A stretch of DNA of 64,000 nt from Prostheceraeus crozeri (taxonomy: Eukaryota > Platyhelminthes > Polycladida > Euryleptidae), in the NCBI GenBank assembly GCA_907163375.1, contig CAJQUW010007090.1:1-64000 (forward strand). The letters run 5' to 3'. Below are positions 49,709-63,091 of the stretch, in pieces. Position numbers and translations under genes: made by a program. Positions within the stretch are counted from its first letter, which is position 1. Every line of letters starts with the position of its first letter. Below the pieces are notes generated by a model. It ran no database searches and was not told where the DNA came from. It saw only the letters and a program-made list of their open reading frames with translations.

Positions 49709-52700
49709 TCCATGGCTAATAAAAATAACATTCCGGTACATCGATATCGTTCAAAACATTGTTCAAAAACAATATTCAAGGCAGCATTTACTGAATCTTA
49801 GGCTAATAGCTTAGACAAAATTTCTTTAGAACGGAAGTTGATTTGAAACCATCCGCCAATGAAAAAAGCACATGAAAAAACCGCTATAAATGTACATGTA
49901 TATAGGCTACATCTCGAGATTTTTGGATTTAAATCAGAAGCATCTTTTGGATCACACTAAGATCCCATCTGTTCGGAGACCGTTGGAACAATTTGAAAAG
50001 GACTCTGTTTGTTCTCAAACTATCCATGCATCAACCGCAATAAGGTCGCAACTCACTTCATTTGGTTTTAATTCATCTACTGTAAATGAATTTTACTTTT
50101 TATCCACATGCTCATGATTAAACAGTTTGCTATGAAATCTATATAAAAATTTCAAGGTTGGCCAGAAATTCTTGTCCCAATGATCAACACTTTCCCAAAT
50201 AGATCTTCGCATGCATTTATAGAATCGCAGCGTATTTTCTTTGTTGGCAGAAGCGTTTGTGGAAATTTCAGAGAACATAGTCGATTCAATACCCAACACT
50301 GAACCATTCTGAAAGCATTTGTTAATTACTGTGTTTTGCATCTCGACTATATTTTATCGTCATGTTATGATTCCTCACATAATCCTTTATGTACATTGAG
50401 ATGAACCTGATGTTAGCCAAAATCGTGTTTAAGTCATTTTTAGAATAAATTATAAGGCGTGATTGATTAGACTTTTAATTATTTAACTGTAACATCTGCA
50501 TTCTCAGCACATCGCAAAAGAAAAGAGTGGTGATTGTTAACACAAGTAATCTGCTTGACATGGATAGATTGCGTGATCAACATCTGTGACTTGCTTCATG
50601 CTTCATTTGAGAATATTTCATTAACAACTGGAATTGCTGGCCGTAATCGTTCAATCCTGTTTTGAAGATGTAGGGGAGAGAACTATGTGTCTTGTTGATA
50701 GATAATTTTACATTCTCGCAAACATTAACATCAGTTTGGAAGAAGCATATTATTATTATTTCAAAATTAACTTCGTCACTTTTTCAAAATAACAGAAACT
50801 TAAAAAATTAACATGAATCGTAAGAACTAATTTTCCCCAATGATTCTTCTACCACATGTTAGATTGGCATTTAGCAAATTGATGCTAGCATCATTTCTTT
50901 AGTTGAATGAGGCAATCCAAATCTTCAATAGTCAGTAGAACTCCATTAGCTGTCAGAATTTTGAATCTTACTGAAATTTATAAAAGTTATTATCTCAAAA
51001 ATGGTAGATTAACCAGAAAAATCTTGTAAAAAGAGGCATAAGGCAAGTGAAACACAAGAAGTTTGGTCCTTGAAAGGTTAAAACACAGTTTGATGACTTG
51101 CCGGTTTGATAGCTGCCAAAAGGTCCTGTGCTTCTTTTGACCATCTTTTTCCATTAAATATCAGGCGCTACTTATTAGTCAACATCATTATTGACTTGGT
51201 GCTTTCTCTGTAAGACATACAACGGGTCCAAATTCTTCGAAGATTTTAAGGACCAATATCATAGATAGCTAAAATAATGGAGCACGCAGTGCTGCTTATT
51301 TCAATAATATTACTCTCCTTAACTGTTTGCTCATTTATGCTATGCAACATGCAGATGCACATGTAAGCACAGAAAGTTATATTTGTATTTCGAATGCTGT
51401 ACCCACAAACGCAGTCAATCATAATCATAATGGTTATCTTGAAAATCTGATTTCATCTTCATGAAAATCCAGGCATATCTAATATGCGGAAGCACATTCT
51501 TATATTCAGATCTGACAGTTGCTCTACAATCCATGTCACTATTGTGAGGCATGTGGTTGGAAACGTGTATTGTCTGATCGCTCTGTTTGCTGAAAATCGT
51601 AGTCGTTCCAGTCTAATCAAATGATACATCATTGTTCCATGATATATTCATGTTTGGTCAGAAGATAGCATTGAATTAAATGAAAAACGACAGTGTGATC
51701 TCTATTCAAAGCTAATATTTCAATATTTGTTCTTTAATGAATGTGATGTCATTAAAATTGACGTAATTGACCAGGCGGCGAGAGAAATGGCTATGTTTCA
51801 AAGTTGTCTAAAAGTGGAACAAAAGACAAAATGTCTTTCAATTATGGTTCATTGGTCCAAGAAACAGGAGTAAAAATTGAAATCAAACAGGGCATTCGAT
51901 GTCCAGCGCCTTCTATCAGTCGATGTGCCGTGATAAACTGTATTATTGCAATGGATGAGAGCAATGACTCTTAATCATCATATAGAGATGTGTTGCAAAT
52001 CAATATCATTTTTGCCAAGTGACACAGAACACGCTGCTTTGAAATGCAATTATTTTGATGCGATTATTTAGTTTGGAGCAGTATGTAGGTCAGCGGTTTA
52101 AAGTTCATTTGTCATTTTTCATATGCATCACATATAATTTCCATATGTCATTCGTCTTTCTTAATACGCCATCCTTGATTTGCCATATATTTTTCAGCTC
52201 TTCTGGGCACATTTTACATTGCTGCATGGAACAGAAAGTGAAGTTTGCTTTTTATATGCACATGGGTTGATTCATATACCGTATGAGTGTTGAAATTTGA
52301 TGTCACAATAATGACTATTTGATGGAGTTTGTTTGGCATCACAGAGATCAGCTTGCTTTATCAATAAAAGAAATACAAAATGTGAAATGGTGAAATGGAT
52401 GTTTCCTTTATTAGTGAAAAAGGAGTTTTCTGAAGTACTAAATACTTGAGAATAGAATATAAGTAATGAATAGACATATAGTATTCCAAGATCTTGAAAT
52501 ATATTTACTTTAGCAACAACCTCAGAAAGCTTTTGGTATCTAAATGCTCGTAGTGAACGATTTTTAATATGATTATCAATGAATATAGACATTTAAATCT
52601 CCGTGATCGAAATACTAGATTAAAGATGGATAAACAGCATTTCACTGGTGCCTCCTGACATACATGTAAGCATATACAACCCACGACCACCCACATCAGC

Positions 52701-53565
52701 AGTTTCAGCTAGGAAAGAATCTAAATAATTTAATGATTTTTACTCAGCAAGTTTTGTTGTAAATGGTTTTCATTGGATAAAAAAAGGCTTATAAGTCAGG
52801 AATGAATTTTCAAAACTCAGGATATCTCTCAGTCTTCTAAAATACAAACACGCATCATCATTCATTGGTCTACACCGGTATTCAAAAGTTTCTATAATGA
52901 GACTCTTAATTTCCACAACATCCACAGCGTCTATTAGTTTCATGAAATTCATAGGTATGAAAAATTCCAAAAACAACATTTATCCAAAATGTCGCGAAAC
53001 AGACTTTGTTGATATATCGGAACAAATACCTTCGTAAGAAACTGAAAATGTGTGATCAGCCGTTTGGGAAGCTAAATGTCAAACCCAAGAATGTGTTATC
53101 AGGCAAAAGCACGAGTGAAATATTCTGAGAGCAGTTCATGCTTTTATCAAAGATTGACTTTAATTTTGTAACTTTCTTGACAACAGCATCTCATGACAGA
53201 AATTACATTCGCTATGTAAGAAAGACTTATAATATTTCTGTTAACATTCTTCACTCAGTTGCGACAGTTTTGACTGTCCCATTTTCAAAAGCAATTTAAT
53301 AAAAATCGATACTTAAAATTACGGTATACGAGGTGAAGTTCAAAGGGTCCGAGATCAAAGTGTGTCGAGCAACTTGACTAAACACAAGCAGTAATCACGG
53401 TAACTGAATGCCGACAATCTATCTCACACAACTGTAGTTCAATATTATTTAATAATTCTTTTGAAACCATCTCTACCTTTCATTTATGTTCAAATTGCTA
53501 ACAGTTGTCATGTGAACTTATATTCAGTATGACTTTGGTCGTGCAATTTCAACATCAAAAGTTAC

Positions 53566-53645
53566 CTTAGTTGACGGCTGCCGGCCCGGCTCAGGCCTCC
53601 AAAAACCCGGCCGGTTCCTACGCTGCCCCTCTAAAGCCCGATCGG
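53566..53645. repeat. GC-rich CCCGGCCGG island
   Basis: GGCTGCCGGCCCGGCTCAGG then AACCCGGCCGG and CCCGATCGG within 80 bp, in DNA that is otherwise strongly AT-rich. Resembles the stretch at 59610-59700 in word content. Probably a repeat-derived piece. Confidence 0.4.
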
Positions 53646-54570
53646 TTACATTATTCAGGTAGTCTGAGTCAAATACGTCCCATGGTAAATTCTGTCATTT
53701 TTTCGCACTGTCTTTGCGCAATTTGCCGGCGAACTTAAAATTGTTTCGAACCTTTTAATCCAACTTCATAAGCCTTGTTTCATTGGATTATTGAGTGAGT
53801 TGATGATGGATGAAGAGGTCGACAAGGAAATTAAAGTCGTCTTTCAGACATATCTTTTAAGAAACTGTGGTTGAAGCAATTCTCATTAAACTTCAAAATA
53901 AATGCAATCATGGGCACATTCCATGCCTTTTCTTCCTGCCTTTCCATCTTGTATCATACTAAAAGAAAGTCGTGCAGTAAACACAGATTTTATTAGTCAA
54001 ATTATGACTTTTGAATTTTGAAAAAATAATAAATGGCAGTAGACCTAAACTTATTGTAGTAGTATGAGCATCAGTGAATGACGAAAAGTTACAGGAAAAT
54101 ATGAGCTAGTACCTGCGTCTGATAACCCCTGCTGCTTCAATGAAAGGAATAGTGGATGCGGAATGTTGAAGCAGACATACAACCAACAAACAATGAAAAC
54201 TAACTAATCTGTCAGGTTTGCAAACTGTTGTTAGTTGCGCGACGTGTTGCAGACTTGTTACTTCCTCAGTCGAGTAGAGATATAATGTCATGACGTGCAA
54301 TACATCGACACAACTATATCCGAAGAGCGACGAACTATTGCAACATTGCTTGATATTGCTTAACTTAATATTGCACAATTAAAGTTATATCACCAAATTT
54401 CATAATAAGTAGAAGCAGTAAGTATAAACCAATAACATAACTTAGAATAGAGGAAATGTAAAACAGCATTGTGCGAGTACATAAACATGGCTGATGATAT
54501 AGAAAAAAGCAGAAAAATGAAAAGAATGCCATGCAGATCAGATGAGAAGCTTTACGTTGTCTATGAGCTC

Positions 54571-55019
54571 CTTCATCTTCTTCTTCAGCCGCTTTCAGTC
54601 CACTGCTGGATGAAGGCCTCTACACGATGTCGCCAACTCGTCGGTCTTGTGCTTCTCGCATCTATGTTTTTCCTGCCACTTTAGTTAGACTGTCTTCCCA
54701 ACGCGTTCTCTGTCGTCCTCTTCTTTTTTTGCCGTCCCTCGGATACCATTCCGCTTCCGATTTCTCTCAACGCCCATCTTGTCTTCTTGTCACAAGTCTA
54801 GCCCAGCTCCATTTTAATTTTGCTTCAGTCTCCAGGACGTCACTTACGTCTAATCCATGTGTTCTTTTTTTATCTCGTCTTGTAATCTTCAACATTGCTC
54901 TTTCCATTGCTCTTTGGGTAACTTGAAGTTTATTTCTATGTTCCTTCGTTGTCCTCCACACTTCGTCGCATCCGTATGTCAACACAGGGAGAATGCACTG
55001 ATTGAATGTTTGTCTCTAT
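54571..55019 (-). mobile_element. LINE ORF2 3' end (RTE-like)
   Basis: The minus-strand frame reads FNQCILPVLTYGCDEVW, then KLQVTQRAMERAMLKITRRD and KLKWSWARLVTRRQDGRW. This is the characteristic C-terminal region of endonuclease-type LINEs (usual form: FNQCVLPVLTYGCETW, RAMERAMLGI, KWRWAGHVAR). Downstream, in shifted frames, RRGRP-like and QQWTESG-like residues lead to a 3' terminus with GCTGAAGAAGAAGATGAAG (left edge, 54571). It is 5'-truncated, as usual for LINE insertions. The open core is 72 codons (54767-54985). Clade by memory only. Confidence 0.82.
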
Positions 55020-57299
55020 GAGCTCCTTACGTCCACTTAAATAAAAATTTAACAGATTTGTTTTCATTACTTCTGCTACTCGACAGCAAATTTGACTCAT
55101 GTACCTGCTACAAAAATGGTTGATTTGGTTAAGAATTAATCTGTTATACCGCCTAATGGAGAACATCGTTCAAGGCCAATTGACGAGATGAACTATGTTC
55201 TGTGTCGCCGCCAATGGTTGCATATGCGTGAATGTCGTTCAGCCATATTATCCAGACGGAGTCATTTTTGTCAGGGAGAAAATTATGATCGTTAAATAAG
55301 ATACTTGTAGTGAAATCTCAAGTCTAGTTATTCCTGTGTTGATATATTTGCCAATAGATACCACAGCTACTGTCTTTGATAGACACCTCTGACTTTATCA
55401 ACAAAGTTCTGAGTCGCACGAACTGACATGCGTGTCGACGGTATACGTCAACAGTTTTCCGAATAACAAAGTACATGTATTTCTGTTATTTACAGATGTC
55501 TCATGATGAGTCAATCCAGTGAAAATCACTAGCAAATTGCATGCATCTAGCTAGATAAACCTGTCACATTTCTAAGAAGATCATAACTGTTCTTCGAAAG
55601 AAACAGATGCTGAAAAATTAATTGAAAAAGAGCAAAACAAATCAATTTCGATAGAGATTTTGAAGCTGTTTTGACGCTGACAGCATTTTAACATTTTCAA
55701 ATAGTTTACTTACACATAAATACAGGAGTTCCATCTCAAACATCTGGAAAATTGTTTTTGTAATGACAGATAGCAGTTTCTAAGCTGTTTACATTGACTT
55801 AAAATCCACAAGATGGTGTTTAGAGATGTCAACCAACATCAGATGAATGACTGCACAGTAGATCAATGATGTCTGTGTAGCATATTATCCCTTAAGTAAT
55901 CCATCTTTTTCCGATAATATCATTATCGTCCTTCCTAAGCCAGATTCTCGAGAAATAGCAGTTGCCCGTATTCTTCTGTGAAATCAAGGAATTTTCAGAA
56001 TTTCAGAATATTGTGACATAAATATTCAGCTTACTTCATTTTCACTTGATCTTACTGCTTTAAACGGTTCTCATTTTCTCACGTTGCATTGACTGCGAGT
56101 ATGACAGATTGCTCACACAAACAGCATTGACTTAGAATTGGTCAAATTGAATATACCAGAAGAGACGTGAAAGAAATTTTTTGACGCAAATGATGCATAT
56201 TATATTCTGTAGAATCTGTAAATACAGCATAAGTCAGCACGAGCGGTTTTTGACATGTGGAACCAGTTGTGCATAGGACTAAATGAAGTGAACAGTGATG
56301 TTGCCAAAAACTAAACTGTAATATCAGGTGCAAGCAACTACTCGTAAATAGTAATAACGAAGTCAGTAGCGGTGGCGATATTTATTTACACATATTTTCC
56401 GGGAACATTTTCGCAGTTACGCATCGTGCATGTTCTGCCCTAATCTTTTACAAAATATATATATGTTTTGTTCAAAAATGTTCAAAATGCTCAAAATAAA
56501 TATATAACTAGCTACGATAATGAGATCGAGTGAAAAGAGCGTTTGAAAGGACAAAGAGAGAGTTTAGCTGATTTCTGTAATGGGAGGCTGCTCCATATAG
56601 CTGTAACAGCACCGTGTAAGGCAAGCACGCCAATTGCTTCCCTCCTCTTGGAGAAATCTTGAGAGTAGGAGTCAAACCTATCCGTAGCGATGGTGTAAGG
56701 CGAATTTCGACTTCACCCCCGCCCTCTGTCATAATTTTGTTGAGGTCGTCTAGCTCACTATTCTAGTGAGATTTAATGCCAATTCAAGGGAAATAAAAAT
56801 GATATTAAAGTCTTTTAAAGACCGGTGGAACAGATATTCATTCAGACTATTATAAGAATTAACCATCTGAATTAGGGTTCAATGATGAAATCTTCGGTTA
56901 CTAATTTCCCTTAGATAATCGACGTGAAAGCACTTTGTTGATGGGCATTCCTCTTACATTTTGGCATCCTCTGGTCACCTTTCTTCCTTGTGATCATGTG
57001 TGAAGACACAATATTTTGACCTTTAGAGCACTTTCTCACAGATATTTTGAAGCGGTTGCGCTTGAAAAACGCTTCAGACTTCATGGACTTACAAGTATTG
57101 TTGAGTCGTATTCCAAAAAAACATGACTTTATCAATATCTTTTTGGTCTCAAACATGACTCTTCAGCACATTGAAACTTAAGAGAAATGTTTCATGAAGA
57201 GTCAACATTTGAGGCATTTTCAAACGGTACGAATTTTTTTAAAATTTGTTGATTTAAAATTTGGAAATGGAGTGAGATGGATCATACCAATCTTAATGC

Positions 57300-57600
57300 T
57301 ACGAAACAATTCGTCAGACGTCAAGAGATTTCAGTTCAGATGTCAATGATAATCTTAAATTGAAGTACACATCACCCCTGGACTTAGATCAGTAGTCCAA
57401 AGCAAGATGCAGGCCGAATCAAAGGTATTGGGAATTTGATGTCGCCTTCGCTTTGAGTGGTACCATATCACTTCTGCATTAGCAATGTTGAGTTGTAAAT
57501 TGGTGGAATTGAATCAGGATCGAACGTTGGTGGTGCATTTGGATGGTAGAATGGAAGTGATCCGATTTGTGGAGTTAGGGGAAACCAGATTTTTGGTGAT
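57300..57600 (-). mobile_element. CR1/L2-like LINE RT fragment, 3' part
   Basis: On the minus strand NLQLNIANAEVIWYHSKRRR then HQIP matches the LKLNxxKTExLWCxSxRRxHQIP stretch that follows the RT catalytic box in L2/CR1-type elements. One frame over, GVYFNLRLSLTSELKSL (after a region like VRDLGV) fits the next module. Frame changes show decay. It lies just beyond the inverted repeat and in the same order and strand as the 5' part at 58346-58800, so both look like pieces of one insertion. Confidence 0.7.
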
Positions 57601-57754
57601 AAAATAAATGCAACTTTCACTGCAAACAACTTTTTTGACATAAGGCCTATTCAAGCAGTATCATTGAAGAAAAAGAGAATGGCAAGCTAGACTGCAATGA
57701 TTTAGTCCTACGAGATTCTGCAGGGAGCGGGGCCGAAAACGAGACTTTCATAAA

Positions 57755-58345
57755 ATGACGCGCACACTATGGCTACTACGAATTAGTACGTCACCCAAGT
57801 TCTACCCGGTCTCTCCTATTGTCAGACAGGATAAAAGAAAAACAATGCAAATTCAATGGGAAGAAGATTGATATTATTGGTGAAAGTGAGATTTTTTATA
57901 CTTTCTTTGATTAAGAGAGAACTACTTGGTCTAGGGCCATAATTTTTGACATGGAATATAACTTCAAGTTATTTACTATCATGAATGTGTCATTTTTATA
58001 CTTTTGATGAGGGATGCATGTGGCTAAAATTATCCAAAATGCTGGGTTTTTCACTATTGGGATGCTTGCTACTTCTAAAAAAGTGTTTAGCTTCACAAAC
58101 AATCATACATGAGTATGATACGGATTGACTTGAAATCATTCCATGTCAAAAATTATGGCTCTACACTGAGTAGTTTCATCTAAATCAGAGAAAAGTATAG
58201 AAAACCACATTTTCGACAAAAATTGCGATCCTCTTCCCAATGGATTTGCGCTGATTATCTTTGATCCTGCCTCACAAGAAGATGAATCGGATAGACTCAG
58301 CTGACGTGCTAATTCGTAGCAGCAATAGTGTGCACATCATATAGC
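57755..58345. repeat. Long inverted repeat (arms about 225 bp) inserted in a LINE
   Basis: The left arm 57755-57982 aligns with the inverse of 58103-58343 along its length at roughly three-quarters identity. Examples of matching words: GCACACTAT and CTACGAATTAG near the outer end, CAATGGGAAGA against CATTGGGAAGA in the middle, and CCATAATTTTTGACATGG exact near the inner end. The loop is about 120 bp and unrecognised. Two head-to-head copies of one repeat, or a fold-back transposon, would explain it. A related single copy is at 47315-47545. If transcribed with the channel pre-mRNA it would form a long imperfect hairpin. Confidence 0.8.
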
Positions 58346-58800
58346 ATCGAATATTTGCTGTGTAGAAAATGAAAAGGAGTGGTCAGATGACAGAGTCTTG
58401 TAGAACTCCACAGGGAATGTCGCTGGCTGATGGCAAAACGTTTTCTGTCAGTCACGAAGTAATCTAGAACAGTACATAATCCGAATGATATCCATCGACG
58501 GCAAAGAAGTGTAGTTTGATCAACCGTATTGAAAAGTTATGTAAAGTCGATGAGAACAACAAAGCAAGATGAGAGACACCGATTGAGAAAAAGATATCTG
58601 AGTTCAACTTCAGAAGTGCAACTTGCGTAAGTCCAATGATTGGAGTAGAAGCCCATTTAAAAGCAAGTGAGTAAATTAGCTTGGTCAATTGATTTCAAGG
58701 TGACTCAAGAAGCTTGAACAGCATCAGAATGCAAAATTCGCTGATGATAGTGCTTGCAATTCGCGGACTTTTGTCAAATCCCGGGATGAGGGACATAATA
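58346..58800 (-). mobile_element. CR1/L2-like LINE RT fragment, 5' part
   Basis: Read leftwards on the minus strand, a stretch like QSxF..NHST..A is followed by VVLIDFT, a stop, and LFNTVDQTTLLCR. The latter is the RT motif A (LLDFSxAFDTVDHxxLL) with its catalytic D. Then come VLDYFVTDRKRFAIS (usual WFxSYLxxRxQxV) and, in another frame, DIPCGVLQDSVI and PLLFIFYTANI (usual GVPQGSVLGPLLFxLYxxDI). There are in-frame stops and at least two frame changes, so it is inactive. The RT breaks off at the right edge of the inverted repeat. Confidence 0.8.
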
Positions 58801-59609
58801 AACTCATCCTGACATCCCTATTCCCAACATTTCTCAAGCCTGCAGCTTGCATTCCTTGGAATTGATTTCTTATGTGCACATTTATTTAGACTATATGGGA
58901 AGTCTGTCTGGAGTCCAAAATCTATAATTTAAATATGATTCTGGATGGATGTAGTGTCTAGTTTTTTCGCTACGGTAAGGAACGTTGCTTCAAATCGTTC
59001 AATGCGGATGTCGTACCAGGTGTGACCAGAAAATAGACTGTTGTCATTTGATCTATTGATTTGATCTTATTTAATTTCATTGTTGTTAATGGAAATGCGA
59101 AGGGCATTCACATGCCCGACAATCAATGTCCGTATCTGGCGACAAGAGCATAAACCGAGTATTTCTCCATCTTGCATGAATAGAAATCTCTACTAAAATT
59201 AGTGTATGCTTGGTATGCCCTTCCTGTATGGCAACATTAGAGAAAAGTAAGACTGGTGAGACAAGGACACGCCACGCGGATCGTTTCATTTTATGTTAGC
59301 AGCCATTGCGGGTATATCTCATACCCTCAAAGGAAATTGCCATACCATCAATAAATTATTCCGTCAAGAAAATGCTTTGAAACTTCTGTCATATCTTCAG
59401 AAATCATTTTTGAGACTTATCCTTTATTGGAATCATTAATAGTGGGAGGATTAAGCATTGGCGTTAGGGAAGGTCATATTCTAACTATGGTGATAGCGTT
59501 CGTCATGATAGCATGATTGCAAATCAAAGAAATACAGTTCAATTGGACATCAGTGAAGTATTAGAGGAATGCCAAGTTTAATAGGAAGTCAAAAAATTAT
59601 GTAGAAAAT

Positions 59610-59700
59610 CGGCAACCCGGCCGTGCTCGGTCTGGTCAAGTTTCCGAAAATCTGGACCCGCATTAGGTGCGGCTCGGTTGCCACCTAAAACCAGGGAATG
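59610..59700. repeat. GC-rich CCCGGCCG stretch
   Basis: AACCCGGCCGTGCTCGGTCT then CTGGACCCGC and GTGCGGCTCGGTTGCC. Stands out from AT-rich surroundings. Similar word use to 53566-53645, family unknown. Confidence 0.35.
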
Positions 59701-62700
59701 TTTGCATGTTATTTCCTTCCGTAATGAAAAGTCAAGGTTAACTCTGAGCAAGATTTGCATGGCAGAGCTTGAAACGGGTCGTTTTTTCGGCCTACAAGGA
59801 CGGACAGAAGTAGGGTAGTTGTTGAGTGCTGACATCTATCAATAGTCATATTCATGCAAAAACAATGTTGTTAAAAATCAAGTACAACACACTTCCGATA
59901 GCACTCCATATTGCTAGTTCTATACATTTTGGATGCGCAATGCCCTATATCCTACAGCACAATAATGCGCAATTTTTTGTTAATCTAATAAATCACACAT
60001 AATGCCATTGTGGGATAATTATATTTCCCATACTGAACGTGCATAATATTGATAATGTGCACTGTCATTAATATTCTTTTGAAGTTTGCTAAGCATAAAA
60101 TAAAGCACTCAAAGAGTAAATTAATTTATTGTAATTCAATGAAAAAGTATATCAGGAGAGTCACTAGTAATTGGAACTCACATAAAATCAAGTAACTCTA
60201 TTCTAGCATGTTAGTTTGAGCCATTTCAATCAGAAAGTGTCTTTTAGATGTATTGGAAATTACTCATGCGGCAATGGCAATCTTAATGGCTAAGGGCAGA
60301 TTGTAGTTTTAAATTTAACTTCAAATAGCCCAAAAAGAGTATTTAAATGATATTTTTGAATAAGCAACTGTTTAGTCGGAATGCTTATTTTGCATTAGTT
60401 TGGGCAATCATAGTGTGGTGCAAAATACTCATACATTGAAAATTTTGAAAGTTCTACATGTAAGTGCTTATTCTTTTATAGCTCACAAAGCCTTGAAATT
60501 TGGACTGCTCTCATTCTATATCTGACAGGCTATAAAGTGCTTGAAAGCCATATTGAATATAATGTGTGCATTTTTATACTCACTTATATATCTTCAATTA
60601 GAGCCTCCAGTGGAACGCCAGCATAATACCAGAATCTATAAAAAATCGCTTAATAAAAAAGAGCAGAAATTTCTGTAGGAGGATTTTTTAACTGTGTAGC
60701 CACTTGCCAAGGAGATCTTCTAGTAGATGTCAACATGAGTCTTCGAGTGCCACGAAGCATCTAATAGTCTTAGTAGATATGATAAAACTGATAATAATCA
60801 AAATATTCGACCAATTTTATAAGTACATTTTGGCAATCACCGAATACACATAGAGCTCTCCGAAAATTTTAGCACACCGATGCGCGATCATTTGTGTCAT
60901 CATTACTCTTCAAAAACATTCATGTTGTCACGATCTGGTGCATTTCTGGAAATGAATAAAACAATATGTAATAAGCCCTTCATTTTAATCAAGTTTCACT
61001 CCTTGGCAAAACTTTCTTCTTTCAATTTATTCGCATGTATTATCCCCAGAATCTTCTTAAACTTTAAACTGCTATTGTAAAACCAGAATACTCAAGATCG
61101 TCATGATATCTCATTTTGAAACTCATTACACCCTTGAACAATTGTTAGCGTTAATGTGTGGAATTTCCTTCAACGATCAATTATGGGAGAATTGACAACT
61201 CACAAATACATGTTTATTGATTCCATTGCATTTTATATAGAAACATGCTTGGCACATTCCTCTTAAGTTTGTAAAATGTTGATTCTTTATTGTTTTTCAC
61301 AAATGACCTTGTCATCCAGAAGAAATTCATTCCTTTCACTCGTACTGTACTTTTGCTGAGCGTGATTACAACTATTAGGAATCAAAACACAGTGCGAAAA
61401 CTTTGTAACTCACATAGTATAGAAAGAATTTCAGTCAGAATGCTGAAGTTGTTAATGAAATCAGCAAATGTTGTTTAATTACGGCTTTATTTGTACTTGT
61501 TATTTATGTTCAAGCAATCTTTTGAAAATTAGCCTTGATTTTTAACTGTCGAAGAGGGTGGCATTCAAGTCAGCTTTTTTTATATAATATTTTTTCAATG
61601 CATGCGATACGCAACTGCTTATCTATTTTTGAATTTGTTGACGCATTCACACAATCAAACCGTATTGAACTTTTTTGCCTATTGAATTTATCGAAATCAG
61701 AGTCGAAAGGCAGGGCAAGAATGATGCGCTTTGGTTTGCGCCCCAAGCGTTTTCGTAAACTTCATGGAAAGAAATTAATAATTGATGGTTTAAAGTCAAT
61801 TATAAACCTTTGCATGGTCTTCATTTCCAGCATTTCGAGAGCTAATGAAATTGATATTTGAATAATGTTAAACGTCACATTAAGGCTTTCATGTATCTTC
61901 TTATAATACTTTCCTAGTATTCAACTGTATTAAATGCTCCAATTTTTCCATCCCAATTTCTAATGCCTCCTTTAATCGTGGATAGATTTAGACTCATTTT
62001 CACCGGATATCTACATTATCTTCCATATCTTTTGTGCACGATTTTATTTAGAATTTGCTATCATTTTATTTTCATGTATTAAGTTCCTTAGCAGATTTTA
62101 ACAAACAGCAGTTTTCTCAATTATTGAACACATCAGTTGTTGTGCTCGGTTATCTGTTAAATTTCACTTATCCATTCTGTCAATTTCGACGAAGACACTT
62201 TGACCAACTGCAGATATTATACAACATGCCTGAAGCTTATTTTGCTGAATAGCGATAATTATTTTGAACCGATGTCCTTCCTTGATGTTAAGATGCGCAA
62301 TTTGAAACGTGACACCGGCTCACGTAAAATTCTTAAAAGGATTATGCTACACAAGAACACGAATTTCCTTTCAAATGCACATTGAATTCAAATGGTGATG
62401 AAATTATGCGGAGATTTGTTCAACATACAAGCCTACAATATTCTATACACTCAACATGTAACTCAAATAGTAATGCTGATTTAGCGATGTGCGCACAAAC
62501 TGAAGACGACTTGTGCTGAATAGGGCTTTGATAAATGTGTATGTAGTAGTAGGATATATATGTGTTTGCGTGCTACATTAGAAAATTTGAATTTTACAGA
62601 TTTCAATTGCTTAAGCATGCTTATATTTTATCATTTTGAAAATTTATGACATCGCCTTTGCAGATCTCAAAGACAGATAATTTATCGCACCATAAAAACT

Positions 62701-62968
62701 TTAGCAAGACCTTTTGGTCCCGAAGCTCCAAAGTAATGTTCGCAAATCCATAGCGCAGTCTGAGGTAGACATAAGGCCTCAGCAACTTACATTTACATCA
62801 GATGAAGACAATCACCGAATGCCCGTTATGGCTTTGCCAACGATTCTGTTCCTCCGTGACCTAAACCTTCTGTTAGCTTTTGAAGGTAAAATGATTTTTC
62901 TAAAAACTCATATCGGAGTGATATCCGGCGATAGGTCAATTCAGAGTTGGAAGTGGGCCAACGAAACT

Positions 62969-63091
62969 TGACCCATGAGCCACCTGACCCTCGGCATATG
63001 TGACCCTAGACCCACTTGACCCACCGACTTTTCACGAAAACATGACCCACGACCCACCTGACCCACCACATCTTTGACCCATTTGACCCAC
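62969..63091. repeat. TGACCCA degenerate short tandem repeat
   Basis: Eight TGACCC words in about 120 bp, most as TGACCCA and often spaced as TGACCCACCTGACCCA or CTTGACCCACC. The inverse, GGGTCA, is a nuclear-receptor half-site type. The arrangement also fits a decayed minisatellite of 9-10 bp units. Confidence 0.65.

Noticed and set aside
61535-61861. 108-codon open frame considered as a downstream channel exon
   Set aside because: No similarity to the Kv2 C-terminus, no convincing acceptor, and a translation typical of AT-rich non-coding DNA.
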